A DNA stretch of 64,000 bases from Candidatus Saccharimonadota bacterium (GTDB lineage Bacteria; Patescibacteriota; Saccharimonadia; Saccharimonadales; Saccharimonadaceae), in the NCBI GenBank assembly GCA_015999875.1, contig JAECRG010000001.1, positions 297,330 to 361,329 of the forward strand, given 5' to 3'. Positions 15,075-23,703 of the stretch are shown here, in pieces (within the stretch, counting starts at the first letter, position 1; each line of letters begins with the position of its first letter). Both the position numbers and the translations under genes were made by a program. The notes under the pieces are model-generated. The model was not told the origin of the DNA and did no database searches. It saw only the letters and a program-made list of their open reading frames with translations.

Positions 15075-15827
15075 CTAGGCTACTTTCCTATACTCCCTTA
15101 CTGCAAAAAAGTAAGCGAGTACAGCAAGAGCAGCACACCACCCCAATGCCGCCCACAGCTCATTTCCGACAGGAGCCGAGTTGAGGAGTGAACGTATTGC
15201 GTCAACGATAGCAGTCACGGGTTGATTCTCTGCAAATACTCTCACGGGTGTTGGCATAGAATCTGTCGGAACAAACGCCGAGCTAATAAACGGCAGAAAT
15301 ATAAGAGGATACGCAAATGCACTCGCGCCATCTATTGTCTTTGCTTTTAGACCAGGTATGACCGCAAGCCACGAGAGAGCTGCTGTAAACAGAAAGAGTA
15401 TCCCTGCCACAGCGAGCCACTCGTATATATTTGCGCTAGAGCGAAATCCCATAAGTAACGCCACGGCTATAATCACCACTATCGATATAGCGTTGGATAC
15501 AATTGATGTCAACACGTGCCCCCAAAGTACAGCCGAGCGGCTAATCGGCATCGTACTAAAGCGAGCGATTATGCCTTTTTGCATATCAGTAAATATACGA
15601 AAAGCCGTATATGAAGTGCCTGATGCTATGGCGATGAGAAGGATACCAGGCAACAGATAGTTAACGTAGCTATCAGACCCTGTCTGAATCGCCCCACCCA
15701 GCACGTAGACAAACAAAAGCATCATCGCAATCGGTGTAATAGCTACTGTAATAATCGTATCCGGACTGCGAAGAATATGCTTCATTGTCCGTCCAAGTAA
15801 AATCGAAGTGTCTCGTAGTACTTTCAT
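15075..15827 (-). CDS. ABC-2 type drug exporter, permease subunit
   Basis: This is a 250-residue protein with about six transmembrane helices and the ABC-2 family segment LLPGILLIAIASGTSYTAF plus the later FLPFISSAFVPTDSMP, as in DrrB-like daunorubicin/antibiotic exporters. Its start overlaps the end of the ATPase gene by 4 bases, so the two subunits are coupled. Substrate unknown. Confidence 0.9.
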   Translation of the reverse strand: MKVLRDTSILLGRTMKHILRSPDTIITVAITPIAMMLLFVYVLGGAIQTGSDSYVNYLLPGILLIAIASGTSYTAFRIFTDMQKGIIARFSTMPISRSAVLWGHVLTSIVSNAISIVVIIAVALLMGFRSSANIYEWLAVAGILFLFTAALSWLAVIPGLKAKTIDGASAFAYPLIFLPFISSAFVPTDSMPTPVRVFAENQPVTAIVDAIRSLLNSAPVGNELWAALGWCAALAVLAYFFAVREYRKVA

Positions 15828-16588
15828 TGCCCTATCTCCTTTTTACCCGTTATTGCGAGGAATATTTCTTCGAGTGTTGGCTGTTTTTCAATGTATTCTT
15901 TTTTGGCGGGCGGAATAAGTTTCTTCAACTCATCAAGTGTCCCACGGGCAATAATCTTACCCTCGTGAAGAATAGCAATTTTGCCTGCAAGCTGCTCTGC
16001 CTCATCGAGATACTGTGTCGTCAGAAGAATGGTCGTACCGCCCATTGCGAGCTCCCTCACCACCCTCCAGACTTCAATGCGAGCCTCTGGATCAAGTCCG
16101 GTCGTAGGCTCATCCAAAAAGATCACAGACGGAGCGCCAATAAGACTCATTGCGATATCGAGTCTTCGCGTCATGCCACCGGAATAAGTCGCAGCTCGTC
16201 GATTGCCAGCTTCAGTGAGACCAAATTGCTTCAATAAATTGTCAGCTGTTTCTGCAGGGTTTGATACGCCCCTTAATTTTGCAATCAGCATCAAGTTTTC
16301 TTTGCCCGTGAGTATCTCATCAACGGCAGCGAATTGACCAGTCAAGCTAATATGTTTGCGTACTTCCTGGGGATGAATAGCTATGTCAAAACCGCCAATA
16401 GTCACTTCCCCGCTGTCAGATTTCAAAAGTGTCGACAAGATACGTATTGCTGTTGTTTTACCGGCGCCGTTTGAACCAAGCAGGGCAAATATTTCACCTG
16501 GCTGTATCTCGAAATCAATTCCTCTTAGAACCTTATTATTTTTATAAGATTTCTGAAGATTCTTTACTCGGACAATAGCACCCGTCAT
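15824..16588 (-). CDS. ABC-2 type drug exporter, ATP-binding subunit
   Basis: This is a 254-residue ATPase of the DrrA type. Walker A is LLGSNGAGKTT, the signature motif YSGGMTRRLD and Walker [14 protein letters not shown], followed by the switch in LLTTQYLDEAEQ. It energises the membrane subunit encoded directly downstream. It follows the DUF1048 gene by a single base, forming a four-gene operon led by a PadR regulator. Confidence 0.95.
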   Translation of the reverse strand: MTGAIVRVKNLQKSYKNNKVLRGIDFEIQPGEIFALLGSNGAGKTTAIRILSTLLKSDSGEVTIGGFDIAIHPQEVRKHISLTGQFAAVDEILTGKENLMLIAKLRGVSNPAETADNLLKQFGLTEAGNRRAATYSGGMTRRLDIAMSLIGAPSVIFLDEPTTGLDPEARIEVWRVVRELAMGGTTILLTTQYLDEAEQLAGKIAILHEGKIIARGTLDELKKLIPPAKKEYIEKQPTLEEIFLAITGKKEIGQ

Positions 16589-16589
16589 C

Positions 16590-16934
16590 TTATTTGTCTT
16601 CTTTTGTCTTGTTTACAAAACCTTTGTTTAACTTTTCACGCTGCTGATCTTTGTAAGAACTTTCGCCGCGAACAAGATCATCTGCAAAAGCCGCTACATC
16701 CGGCCCTGTGATATCAACTATGCTTTTGTGATCCGCTGCAGCTTCTTCCAGTAAGTCTACAAGCGCCACGAGTGGATCGATTGTGAGTATTCCAGATGTA
16801 TTCCACAGATAGTGCTTAATCTGCTTGTAGGCATCTTTGTACTCAGCCGGCAGTGCTTTGGCACGTTTTTCTGTTTCTCGGTATTTCTTTTTTTCACTTA
16901 GGTCACCTACGATAGTGTCGATAATCTTATTCAT
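16590..16934 (-). CDS. DUF1048 family protein
   Basis: This is a 114-residue helical protein (YKDAYKQIKHYLWNTSG..., DLLEEAAADHKSIVDITGPD), typical of DUF1048. These proteins are nearly always encoded between a PadR regulator and an ABC exporter, as here; their molecular role is not established. It starts immediately after the regulator stop. Confidence 0.88.
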   Translation of the reverse strand: MNKIIDTIVGDLSEKKKYRETEKRAKALPAEYKDAYKQIKHYLWNTSGILTIDPLVALVDLLEEAAADHKSIVDITGPDVAAFADDLVRGESSYKDQQREKLNKGFVNKTKEDK

Positions 16935-17255
16935 TTACTTGCTCCTTAGCTCATTAATCTTTGATGATACAAAATCCCATTTTTGCCAAAATATTCCAAG
17001 CTCCTGCATACCTGCTGCGGTCAAACTATAGAATTTGCGCGGAGGACCCACCTCTGATGGCTTCTTTTCAATACTAACTAATTCGTTTTTTTCGAGTCGC
17101 ACCAGTATCGTGTACACCGTGCCTTCGGCAATGTCAGTAAAGCCCTGTTTATGTAGCTGCTGGGTAATCTCATATCCATAGGTTGCTTCACGGCTGATGA
17201 TTTCAAGCACACAACCTTCAAGCACACCCTTCAGCATTTCTGTTATATTATCCAA
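16935..17255 (-). CDS. PadR-family transcriptional regulator
   Basis: This is a 106-residue winged-helix protein (EIISREATYGYEITQQL, then EGTVYTILVRLEKNELV and GPPRKFYSLTAAGMQEL). PadR regulators repress drug-export genes and release DNA on binding the drug. The start is TTG 17255, with AAGGA seven bases before it. It leads the operon with DUF1048 and the exporter, and a symmetric site upstream is probably its operator (autoregulation). Confidence 0.93.
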   Translation of the reverse strand: MDNITEMLKGVLEGCVLEIISREATYGYEITQQLHKQGFTDIAEGTVYTILVRLEKNELVSIEKKPSEVGPPRKFYSLTAAGMQELGIFWQKWDFVSSKINELRSK

Positions 17256-17267
17256 CCAATCTTCCTT

Positions 17268-17316
17268 TACTACTTAGTATTACTTATTACTACTACATAG
17301 TAGCACTTAGTAGTAC
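17268..17316. promoter_or_regulatory. Symmetric operator of the PadR operon
   Basis: TACTACTTAGTA (17268-17279) and CACTTAGTAGTA (17304-17315) are inverted copies. Between them lies the exact palindrome CTACTA-CA-TAGTAG (17290-17303). The cluster of TACTA/TAGTA half-sites sits just upstream of the PadR start, where a dimeric autorepressor would bind. Confidence 0.6.
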
Positions 17317-17531
17317 AACGTAGCAAGTCTTTTGCAATCGATAAGCGACACAATCGCAGCCCAGAGATACAGACGCCCTATAGGGTGCAGCCTCAAGTCA
17401 TTATGATAAATCCGACAATTCTACATAACCAAACTAGTCAGATTGCGTAGCATTATCGCCTGTCCAAAAGTGGCAACATCCTCCAGCACCTTACATTTCT
17501 TTTTTGATACGGTGCACTTTATACTAGTGTC

Positions 17532-17870
17532 ATGTTACATCTCGCACCCCACCCCGACCTAAAAACAATACAAGAATATGTATATGAACTTAAAAAAGAA
17601 CGTGGATTCCTCAATAACTCCCTACAACAAGAATGTCTGTTGCTCGGCGAGGAAGTTGGCGAATTATTTAAAGCCGTGCGAAAACAGCAGGATATGAAAT
17701 TGGACACTAAATCTACGGTCGGAAGTGTGGACGAAGAACTTGCAGATATACTTATTTATCTTTGCTCAATTGCCAACCATCTAGAGATAGACCTCGAGCA
17801 AGCCTTACGCAGCAAAGAAGAAGCCAACAAACAGCGCACATGGACAGTAGGTTCGCAGCCGACCTCGTAA
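17532..17870 (+). CDS. MazG-like nucleotide pyrophosphohydrolase
   Basis: This is a 112-residue all-alpha NTP-PPase domain. The metal-binding EEVGELFKAV helix and the later DEELADILIYL supply the E-x-x-E and E-x-x-D pairs of the MazG/iMazG family, which hydrolyses (d)NTPs to monophosphates for pool cleaning. TATACT plus six bases precede the ATG. It is a single gene between the PadR promoter region and a converging VOC gene. Confidence 0.85.
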   Translation: MLHLAPHPDLKTIQEYVYELKKERGFLNNSLQQECLLLGEEVGELFKAVRKQQDMKLDTKSTVGSVDEELADILIYLCSIANHLEIDLEQALRSKEEANKQRTWTVGSQPTS

Positions 17871-18015
17871 TCACTACAAGTTAGGAGTCTAGTGAAAAGA
17901 ATTCGAGTACTTAGATAGTAGGATCTTGCTATATCCGTTCAAGTACATGAAATGGATCTAGATAGCTCGCGTCAGTAAGGCCGTTTTCTTTGTGAGAAGA
18001 TTTATAGCGCACTCC

Positions 18016-18441
18016 TTACTTGTTTGCATTAAACTCTACCGTCCATTCAATACCATACCTATCTCTAAACATACCGAAATATGTACCCCAAGGGCTAGTA
18101 TTCATAGGCATTTCGATAGCGCCTCCTACGGTAAGACCCGTAAATATACCGTCAGCCTCTACACGACTTTCAGCCTGGACAGATATCTTAGACCTGTTTT
18201 CGTTTTCGTTTACCGGACCTAGCACTCCGGGGACATCATTCGCAATCAAGATATTATTGCCTATAGGCAGGGTTATCCGCATGATCTTATTTACGTCTTC
18301 CTCAGACACAGGGAATTCAGAACTATCTAAATCTCCAAAACGAACAATAGTCTCAAACTCTCCGCCAAACACTGATTTATAAAAATTAAAAGCCTCTTCG
18401 GCATTTCCGTTGAAGTTGATATATGGATTAATCGCTGTCAT
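18016..18441 (-). CDS. PhnB-like VOC/glyoxalase-fold protein
   Basis: This is a 141-residue protein beginning MTAINPYINFNGNAEEAFNF, the hallmark of PhnB-like members of the vicinal oxygen chelate superfamily, and ending with GTYFGMFRDRYGIEWTVEF. Enzyme activity is unknown for most of this group. GGAG stands 9 bases before the chosen ATG 18441; an in-frame ATG at 18474 lies upstream of that site. A second PhnB-type gene is at 53.4 kb. Confidence 0.88.
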   Translation of the reverse strand: MTAINPYINFNGNAEEAFNFYKSVFGGEFETIVRFGDLDSSEFPVSEEDVNKIMRITLPIGNNILIANDVPGVLGPVNENENRSKISVQAESRVEADGIFTGLTVGGAIEMPMNTSPWGTYFGMFRDRYGIEWTVEFNANK

Positions 18442-18499
18442 GAAATTATGCTCCTTAGGGATACTACGTTTCACTTCTATTTTAGCAAACCCATACCTA

Positions 18500-18531
18500 C
18501 AAAAGCTTAAGTTAATGTGTTACGCTTTTGA
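18500..18531. terminator. Weak hairpin between VOC and pentapeptide genes
   Basis: CAAAAGC and GCTTTTG pair around a 17-base loop in the 144-base gap between divergent genes. Its position upstream of both genes makes a terminator role doubtful; it may instead be a regulatory hairpin. Confidence 0.25.
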
Positions 18532-18585
18532 GTAAAAAATCAAATCTATTTATATGTCGCGCCGCTTGCTATATTGAACATAGAG

Positions 18586-19227
18586 ATGAAACCTATTAAA
18601 CCCACTATTCCCCCGTCGCTCTCGATACTCGACAATGCTTCGCTCTTGCTTAGCAACGAGGATTCCATAACTAGAGTGCAAATCAACAGCGAGGTACTCT
18701 CCAGCGACGATCTTGATGGCAAAAGTATCACGGAATCCGTCATCAAATCCACCGACCTATCTGGAGTTGATGTATCGAGATTTGATATTAGTGATTGCGT
18801 ACTAAAAGACTGTTCATTTACAGTCACAAGACTCCCTGAGTCATCATGGCACAGGGTCTCAATAGACGGAGGTCGTTGCAGTGGACTACAACTCAACAAC
18901 AGCACGTTGAAAAATGTTATTTTTACCAATTCGAAGTTAGAGTTTGTAAATTTCCGATTTTCTAAGATTGAAAAAGTTGCCTTTGAAAATTGTGCGCTTG
19001 ATGATGTTGATTTCCTCGAGGCTCAGCTAAAAGATGTCAGGTTTTCAAACTGCACAATCAATAATATTACTTTCGCTCAAGCAAGGATGAAAAATGTGGA
19101 TCTCTCCGAGTCTACCGTCGAAGGAATCAAAGGAGTCAATAGCCTAAAAGGAGCGACCATCAGCCACGAGCAACTTATTCAGCTTTCTCCATATTTTGCT
19201 ACTGAAGCAGGCATAAGAGTTAAATAG
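18586..19227 (+). CDS. Pentapeptide-repeat protein
   Basis: This is a 213-residue protein. From about 50 to 190 it shows five-residue periodicity with central Phe/Leu/Val (STDLSGVDVSRFDISD, KNVIFTNSKLEFVNF, KNVDLSEST), which folds as a right-handed quadrilateral beta helix. Some such proteins (Qnr, MfpA) mimic DNA and protect gyrase; there is no direct sign of that here. A TATATT lies 10 bases before ATG 18586. Confidence 0.82.
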   Translation: MKPIKPTIPPSLSILDNASLLLSNEDSITRVQINSEVLSSDDLDGKSITESVIKSTDLSGVDVSRFDISDCVLKDCSFTVTRLPESSWHRVSIDGGRCSGLQLNNSTLKNVIFTNSKLEFVNFRFSKIEKVAFENCALDDVDFLEAQLKDVRFSNCTINNITFAQARMKNVDLSESTVEGIKGVNSLKGATISHEQLIQLSPYFATEAGIRVK

Positions 19228-19332
19228 CTCACTTATAAATATTTTATATTATTTTACAATTCAATACATATTTATTGTATCTCAATAAATATCCTGCTAC
19301 TATAATACGATATCACTTAAATAGGTAGTGTC

Positions 19333-19815
19333 ATGAAACGAACTTCAACTATTTTTCTCAGAACAGCAATTGTATTTATGGGGTTGGGCGTATTGGCACT
19401 TTGCACATTGTTACTGCCCGTACTATGGGGTGATGTCGCGGCTAATTTTCCTGAGTACTCTTATGCCGCGTACGCAGTGTTTAGTGCGATGTTCGTAGCT
19501 GCAGCGCCGTTTTTCGTAGGCCTCTATAGCGCGTGGAGACTACTTGCCCTCATCGACAAAGGTATGCCTTTTACTAAGGAGTCAGCAAAAACTGTAAAAA
19601 CCATCATGTATGCCGCAGCATCGATTAGCGTAATCTATATCGTAAGCATGCCCTTCTTCTATATCTGGGGGGACACCAGGGACGCACCAGGACTAATCGT
19701 GATAGGACTCGTACTTGTAGGTGCGCCCATGGTCATAGCCGTCTTCGCCTCTCTACTACATCGCCTTATCAGCGAAGCTAGCGACCTAAAGTCAGAAAAC
19801 GAACTGACGGTATAG
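19333..19815 (+). CDS. DUF2975 membrane protein
   Basis: This is a 160-residue protein with four transmembrane helices and the family segment LLALIDKGMPFTKESAKTVK in the cytoplasmic loop. DUF2975 proteins are paired with small YozG-type Xre regulators, as here: the next gene starts one base after this stop. A TATAAT (about 19302) and a TAGGTAG-type ribosome site precede the ATG. Confidence 0.88.
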   Translation: MKRTSTIFLRTAIVFMGLGVLALCTLLLPVLWGDVAANFPEYSYAAYAVFSAMFVAAAPFFVGLYSAWRLLALIDKGMPFTKESAKTVKTIMYAAASISVIYIVSMPFFYIWGDTRDAPGLIVIGLVLVGAPMVIAVFASLLHRLISEASDLKSENELTV

Positions 19816-19816
19816 T

Positions 19817-20023
19817 ATGGCGATCGTAATTAATATCGATGTGATGCTAGCTAAGCGCAAGATGAGTGTAACTGAGCTAGCCGACAAAGTAGGTATCACC
19901 ATGGCAAATATCTCCATTTTGAAAAACGGCAAAGCAAAGGCTATTCGCGTGTCCACCCTTAACTCAATATGCGCAGCTCTAGATTGCCAGCCCGGTGATG
20001 TGCTCGAGTACACAAAAGACTAA
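19817..20023 (+). CDS. Small Xre-family helix-turn-helix regulator (YozG type)
   Basis: This is a 68-residue single-domain HTH_26/Cro-like protein (IVINIDVMLAKRKMSVTELA, GITMANISILKNGKAKAIR, LDCQPGDVLEY). It is coupled to the DUF2975 gene and probably regulates this two-gene operon. Confidence 0.93.
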   Translation: MAIVINIDVMLAKRKMSVTELADKVGITMANISILKNGKAKAIRVSTLNSICAALDCQPGDVLEYTKD

Positions 20024-20138
20024 GTAGCGCGCAGCAAAACCCCCGCACAAGCCTCTCGCTAGCTAATCTATCAAGATATTTTTGCTAACCATATGAAAGA
20101 GTTGTCGCACCAGCGAGTCTTTTTGGTATACTTCGTAT

Positions 20139-20759
20139 ATGAAGCAAAATAAAAAGTTCTTGATAGGTTACAAATTATTCTTCAGCTTGCTTGGTTTTGG
20201 CGCGATCATCACAGAGATCGCAACTACAGTAGAGCGCGGCAACTTTAGCCCGACCAACTTTTTTAGTTATTTTACAATCGAAACCAATATACTCGTAACC
20301 CTCACCTTGCTACTTAGCGCCATTGCCATCGCTGCAGGCAAAAATAGTAAACTCGACACCCTTCGAAGCGCAGTTACTGTCTATATACTCATAGTCGGCA
20401 TTGGTTTTTCGGTGTTACTGGCTGGTATTGAGGGTATCGTATTAACCGCGGTGCCGTGGGACAACACTGTACTTCATTACATACTACCTATTGCCGTGCT
20501 AGTTGATTTCTTGATTGATCGGCCAAAACGCAAACTGTCGTTCAAAAAAAGTCTTGTATGGCTCCTCTTTCCGGTTACCTACTTGATATACAGCCTGTTG
20601 CGTGGAGGCTTAATTGGCTGGTATCCATATCCTTTTCTCAACCCAGATATCGAAGGCTATGGAGCAGTGGCCATTACGGTGGCAGGTCTGCTTGCGTTGT
20701 CTCTAGTGTTGATATGGATCGTCACCAGATTAACAGTCTCCGGCGGAAAAAAGTCATAA
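20139..20759 (+). CDS. Pr6Pr-like integral membrane protein
   Basis: This is a 206-residue protein with six predicted transmembrane helices. FFSYFTIETNILVTLTLLLS and the WLLFPVTYLIYSLLRG...WYPYPFLNP region match the FAR-17a/Pr6Pr family, of unknown function in bacteria. TATACT plus six bases precede the ATG. Confidence 0.85.
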   Translation: MKQNKKFLIGYKLFFSLLGFGAIITEIATTVERGNFSPTNFFSYFTIETNILVTLTLLLSAIAIAAGKNSKLDTLRSAVTVYILIVGIGFSVLLAGIEGIVLTAVPWDNTVLHYILPIAVLVDFLIDRPKRKLSFKKSLVWLLFPVTYLIYSLLRGGLIGWYPYPFLNPDIEGYGAVAITVAGLLALSLVLIWIVTRLTVSGGKKS

Positions 20760-20777
20760 TTTTGTTATCATAAAGTA

Positions 20778-21176
20778 ATGAATATTCTTTTTGTATGCCA
20801 GGCGAACGTTGGTCGAAGCCAAGCTGCGATGGAGCTGTACCGCCAGCAAGGTGGCGAAGCAGACTCTGCAGGTACCAAAGTAGACGCGCCTGGCACAACA
20901 CTTGCCGAGCGATCCGGAGCTATAAATATCCTGGGAATCATGAAAGAAGACTACGGGATCGATATGATTCATAATGTTCGCACACAGATTTCTCAAGGTA
21001 ATGCGAAAGATTACGACAAGATTATCGTCATGGCCGAGCGTGAGACCGTACCTCAATGGCTTTTCGACGATGCGCGTGCGGAGTTCTGGGATGTTGATGA
21101 CCCGAAAGGCAAAGATGTTGCCACCACTAGACGAGTCGTACAAGAAGTTCAGCAAAAAGTCGCTTCACTGTTCTAG
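20778..21176 (+). CDS. Low-molecular-weight phosphatase/arsenate reductase-like protein
   Basis: This is a 132-residue protein with the P-loop CQANVGRS (nucleophile Cys7, Arg13) and the acid loop WDVDDP near 108-113. The P-loop fits low-molecular-weight protein tyrosine phosphatases; related ArsC proteins need extra cysteines, which are absent, so phosphatase is the better guess. TATCAT plus six bases precede the ATG. It starts 18 bases after the Pr6Pr-like gene. Confidence 0.8.
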   Translation: MNILFVCQANVGRSQAAMELYRQQGGEADSAGTKVDAPGTTLAERSGAINILGIMKEDYGIDMIHNVRTQISQGNAKDYDKIIVMAERETVPQWLFDDARAEFWDVDDPKGKDVATTRRVVQEVQQKVASLF

Positions 21177-21214
21177 CTATGCGCAGACTCACACTAGACT
21201 GATATACTATAACT

Positions 21215-21367
21215 ATGCCCAATACCCTATTCGATAAAATTATGCGCGGTGAGATCGAGAGTCGCATCGTCTGGGAAGATAAAAAACACATCGCTTTTCT
21301 CACACCTTTTCCAAAAACAAACCTAAGTACTATGTATTTACACTTAAAAGATTATGAAAAACGATAA
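21215..21367 (+). pseudogene. Truncated HIT-family gene
   Basis: The frame starts MPNTLFDKIMRGEIESRIVW and continues to FLTPFPKT, the usual first 35 residues of HIT proteins. It then switches to unrelated sequence and stops at 50 residues. The histidine triad is absent. It still has a perfect TATACT plus six bases promoter. The next gene starts inside its end, so a deletion probably joined the HIT start to that gene's upstream region. Confidence 0.7.
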
Positions 21368-21668
21368 ATTCAGTCATGCACGTGGTGGATGGTCACGAGT
21401 TCTTGATGTATCTTGCGAAGGATGCGGGGTTCGTCTGTGCTACTACCAGAAAGACGGACCCGGTCCACTCAAGCGAATGTATGTCGATAGAATGATTAAC
21501 CTTACGCCACGAGACGATCAACTCATATGCTCGGAATGTAAAAGAATACTTGGCATCCAAATTACCTACAAAAAAGAGAATCGGCCCGCATATAGATTAT
21601 TTCAAGATTCAATCAAAAAGAAGATCACATCCCAGTCAATCATCAGACAAAATCAATCATTAAGATGA
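21354..21668 (+). CDS. Small zinc-ribbon protein
   Basis: This is a 104-residue protein with four cysteines in two pairs: CEGCG (about residue 20) and CSEC (about residue 61), with CYYQKDGPGPLKRMYVDR between them. The pattern predicts a structural zinc site. The C-terminus is basic. I recognise it as a conserved type but know no function. A hairpin terminator follows. Confidence 0.7.
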   Translation: MKNDKFSHARGGWSRVLDVSCEGCGVRLCYYQKDGPGPLKRMYVDRMINLTPRDDQLICSECKRILGIQITYKKENRPAYRLFQDSIKKKITSQSIIRQNQSLR

Positions 21669-21709
21669 AGACACGTGGCTATTTCCAAATCAAAAAAATC
21701 TCAAGTACT

Positions 21710-21738
21710 AAAACTTACCGAAACCGGCAGGTAGTTTT
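21710..21738 (+). terminator. Probable terminator of the zinc-ribbon gene
   Basis: AAAACTTACC and GGTAGTTTT pair with one bulge around a 10-base loop, ending in a short T-run, 42 bases after the stop. Confidence 0.5.
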
Positions 21739-21840
21739 CGACGCACTATACTTTGCCAGCAAATAAACCAGAGACATTATCTAGCTGCGTGCTTGAAATA
21801 TTTAACATAGGTGCGATGATCACCCTGCTATAGTAAGTGT

Positions 21841-22668
21841 ATGCAAGGTAAGATAGTTATCATTACAGGCGCGAGCGACGGTATCGGTAAGGCTGCTGCG
21901 CGAGAGCTAAAATCGCAGGGCGCAGAAGTGGTGATTATAGGTCGCTCTCCAGAAAAAACCATAGCCCTAGCGCAAGAGCTGGACGCGATGTATTACATTG
22001 CAGACTTCTCAGATCTAAACAAAGTAAGGGAGCTGGCAGAAAAGCTACTTGCCACGTATCCCCGTATCGACGTGCTCGCAAATAACGCTGGCGGAATCTT
22101 TGGCAAGCGAGAGCTAACTACTGATGGCTTCGAAAAAACCATGCAAGTGAATCATCTGTCACACTTCTTACTTACCAGCCTACTACTAAACACCCTCATA
22201 GCCAGCAAGGCGACTATCATCAATACATCAAGCATTGCGAACGGGCTATTCGCGAAACTCGACATACACGACATCAATATGGAGAGAAGATATTCATCAA
22301 ACATGGCTTACGGCAACGCAAAGCTTGAAAATATTTTGTTTACAAAAGAACTACAGAGAAGATATGGGGCACAAGGCATTTCGGTAGCTGCATTTCATCC
22401 CGGAAACGTAGCGACAAGTTTTGCGAGCGACTCAAACAGCATTTTACGATTTATGTACCAAACTCCTCTCAAGCGCATGATCGGCCTCACAAGCCCTGAG
22501 GTTGGCGCTGAGACATTGGTATGGTTGGCCAGCACAACGCCGAACATAGACTGGCAGCCAGGACAGTATTATTACAAGAAAAAGATCGAAAAGACGAACG
22601 CAATGGCTGATGATGAGAATGTAGCCAAATCACTATGGCGACAGAGCGAGGCAATGACAAAATCATAA
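21841..22668 (+). CDS. Short-chain dehydrogenase/reductase
   Basis: This is a 275-residue SDR of the retinol-dehydrogenase-like type: TGASDGIG cofactor loop (9-16), NNAGG (about 81-85), catalytic Ser in INTSSIAN and a YxxxK-like SNMAYGNAKLEN in which Tyr and Lys are kept. It should reduce or oxidise a carbonyl/alcohol with NAD(P)H; substrate unknown. TATAGT plus six bases precede the ATG. Confidence 0.92.
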   Translation: MQGKIVIITGASDGIGKAAARELKSQGAEVVIIGRSPEKTIALAQELDAMYYIADFSDLNKVRELAEKLLATYPRIDVLANNAGGIFGKRELTTDGFEKTMQVNHLSHFLLTSLLLNTLIASKATIINTSSIANGLFAKLDIHDINMERRYSSNMAYGNAKLENILFTKELQRRYGAQGISVAAFHPGNVATSFASDSNSILRFMYQTPLKRMIGLTSPEVGAETLVWLASTTPNIDWQPGQYYYKKKIEKTNAMADDENVAKSLWRQSEAMTKS

Positions 22669-22804
22669 GCGCAATAACCAAAAAGATGATATCAAGTAAA
22701 GATGGAATATAAAAATGAGATTAACCCAGCTCCTGGTGCAAAATTGGATATTGAAAAGCTCAACATCTAACGATATTGAGCATCAACAGAAAATATAACT
22801 ATGC

Positions 22805-22885
22805 TTATTTTTTTAGCTTAGCTTTTAGCTTCTTCTTGAGCATACGCTTTCGCGCTGCGCCGTGCCAGTTCTTGTGTTTTGCCAT
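22805..22885 (-). CDS. 26-residue highly basic mini-protein
   Basis: An ATG-to-TAA frame encodes MAKHKNWHGAARKRMLKKKL plus six further residues, half of them Lys/Arg. TACACT plus exactly six bases precede the ATG, the same leaderless layout as the confirmed genes of the window, on the minus strand of an otherwise empty 345-base gap. The composition is like small ribosome-associated proteins (AURKAIP1/COX24 or bTHX-like), but the resemblance is only general. Too short for usual gene callers. Confidence 0.55.
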   Translation of the reverse strand: MAKHKNWHGAARKRMLKKKLKAKLKK

Positions 22886-23013
22886 CGTACTAGTGTACCA
22901 CAAAGTGTCCGTAAGAGCATTGCATTTTACACAAAATGTAAGATAGCTACTTTATGGTTACGGTGTGCGATTCTGCTTCGACTACATCACATAGTTGCCC
23001 TATACTGGTACTA

Positions 23014-23658
23014 GTGAACACCAAACTTAGACGCAAGATACTGCAAATAACTAAAAAATCTATACGTGACAAGCGCATCATAACAGCATCATTGCTATGC
23101 TTACTTTGTGTCAGTGCGATAGGATATGCTATATACATGGACAATAAACGTCTCAGCGTAGACCCTACTAGTTACACGTCACTGCTTCAGCTGATTGCTC
23201 GAGCGGAGAGCAACGACAACTATAACGCATATTTCGGCAGCCCAAACAACTCTACGATTAAGTTTACCGAGATGACGATTAGTGACGTACTCGCATGGCA
23301 AGCGGACTTCGTCCAACAAGGTAACGCAAGTAGCGCCGTGGGTAGATATCAGATCATAGACACTACACTTTCGGAACTAGTACAACAATTAGGTATTGAT
23401 ACAAAGCACAAATTTGATCAAGACATGCAAGATCGACTTGCAATTGCGTTACTAGAGAGACGGGGTGCAGAAGAGTATATCAACAAAGAACTTAAACGTG
23501 AGGAATTTGCTACAAACCTCGCCATGGAGTGGGCAGCACTGCCAAAGGTTACGGGCGCAAACCCTACCGCGAGCTACTATGACGGAGATGGTCTCAATCA
23601 AGCCCGCGTTGGGATACCTGACATACTGCGCGCAATAGACCCTATCCGCGCAAAATAA
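23014..23658 (+). CDS. Membrane-anchored lysozyme-like muramidase
   Basis: This is a 214-residue protein: basic N-terminus, one transmembrane segment (about 22-42) and an outside domain with LIARAESNDNYNAYFG (candidate catalytic Glu) and SSAVGRYQIIDTTLSEL, the pattern of phage-type muramidases (COG4678). It should cut peptidoglycan, in growth or in interaction with a host cell. GTG 23014 is chosen because TATACT stands 7 bases upstream; the longer frame would start ahead of that promoter. Confidence 0.75.
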   Translation: MNTKLRRKILQITKKSIRDKRIITASLLCLLCVSAIGYAIYMDNKRLSVDPTSYTSLLQLIARAESNDNYNAYFGSPNNSTIKFTEMTISDVLAWQADFVQQGNASSAVGRYQIIDTTLSELVQQLGIDTKHKFDQDMQDRLAIALLERRGAEEYINKELKREEFATNLAMEWAALPKVTGANPTASYYDGDGLNQARVGIPDILRAIDPIRAK

Positions 23659-23703
23659 ACTACGCGCTCAGCCTAGAACTCTGATGTTTGCTATGATAAG
23701 TAC

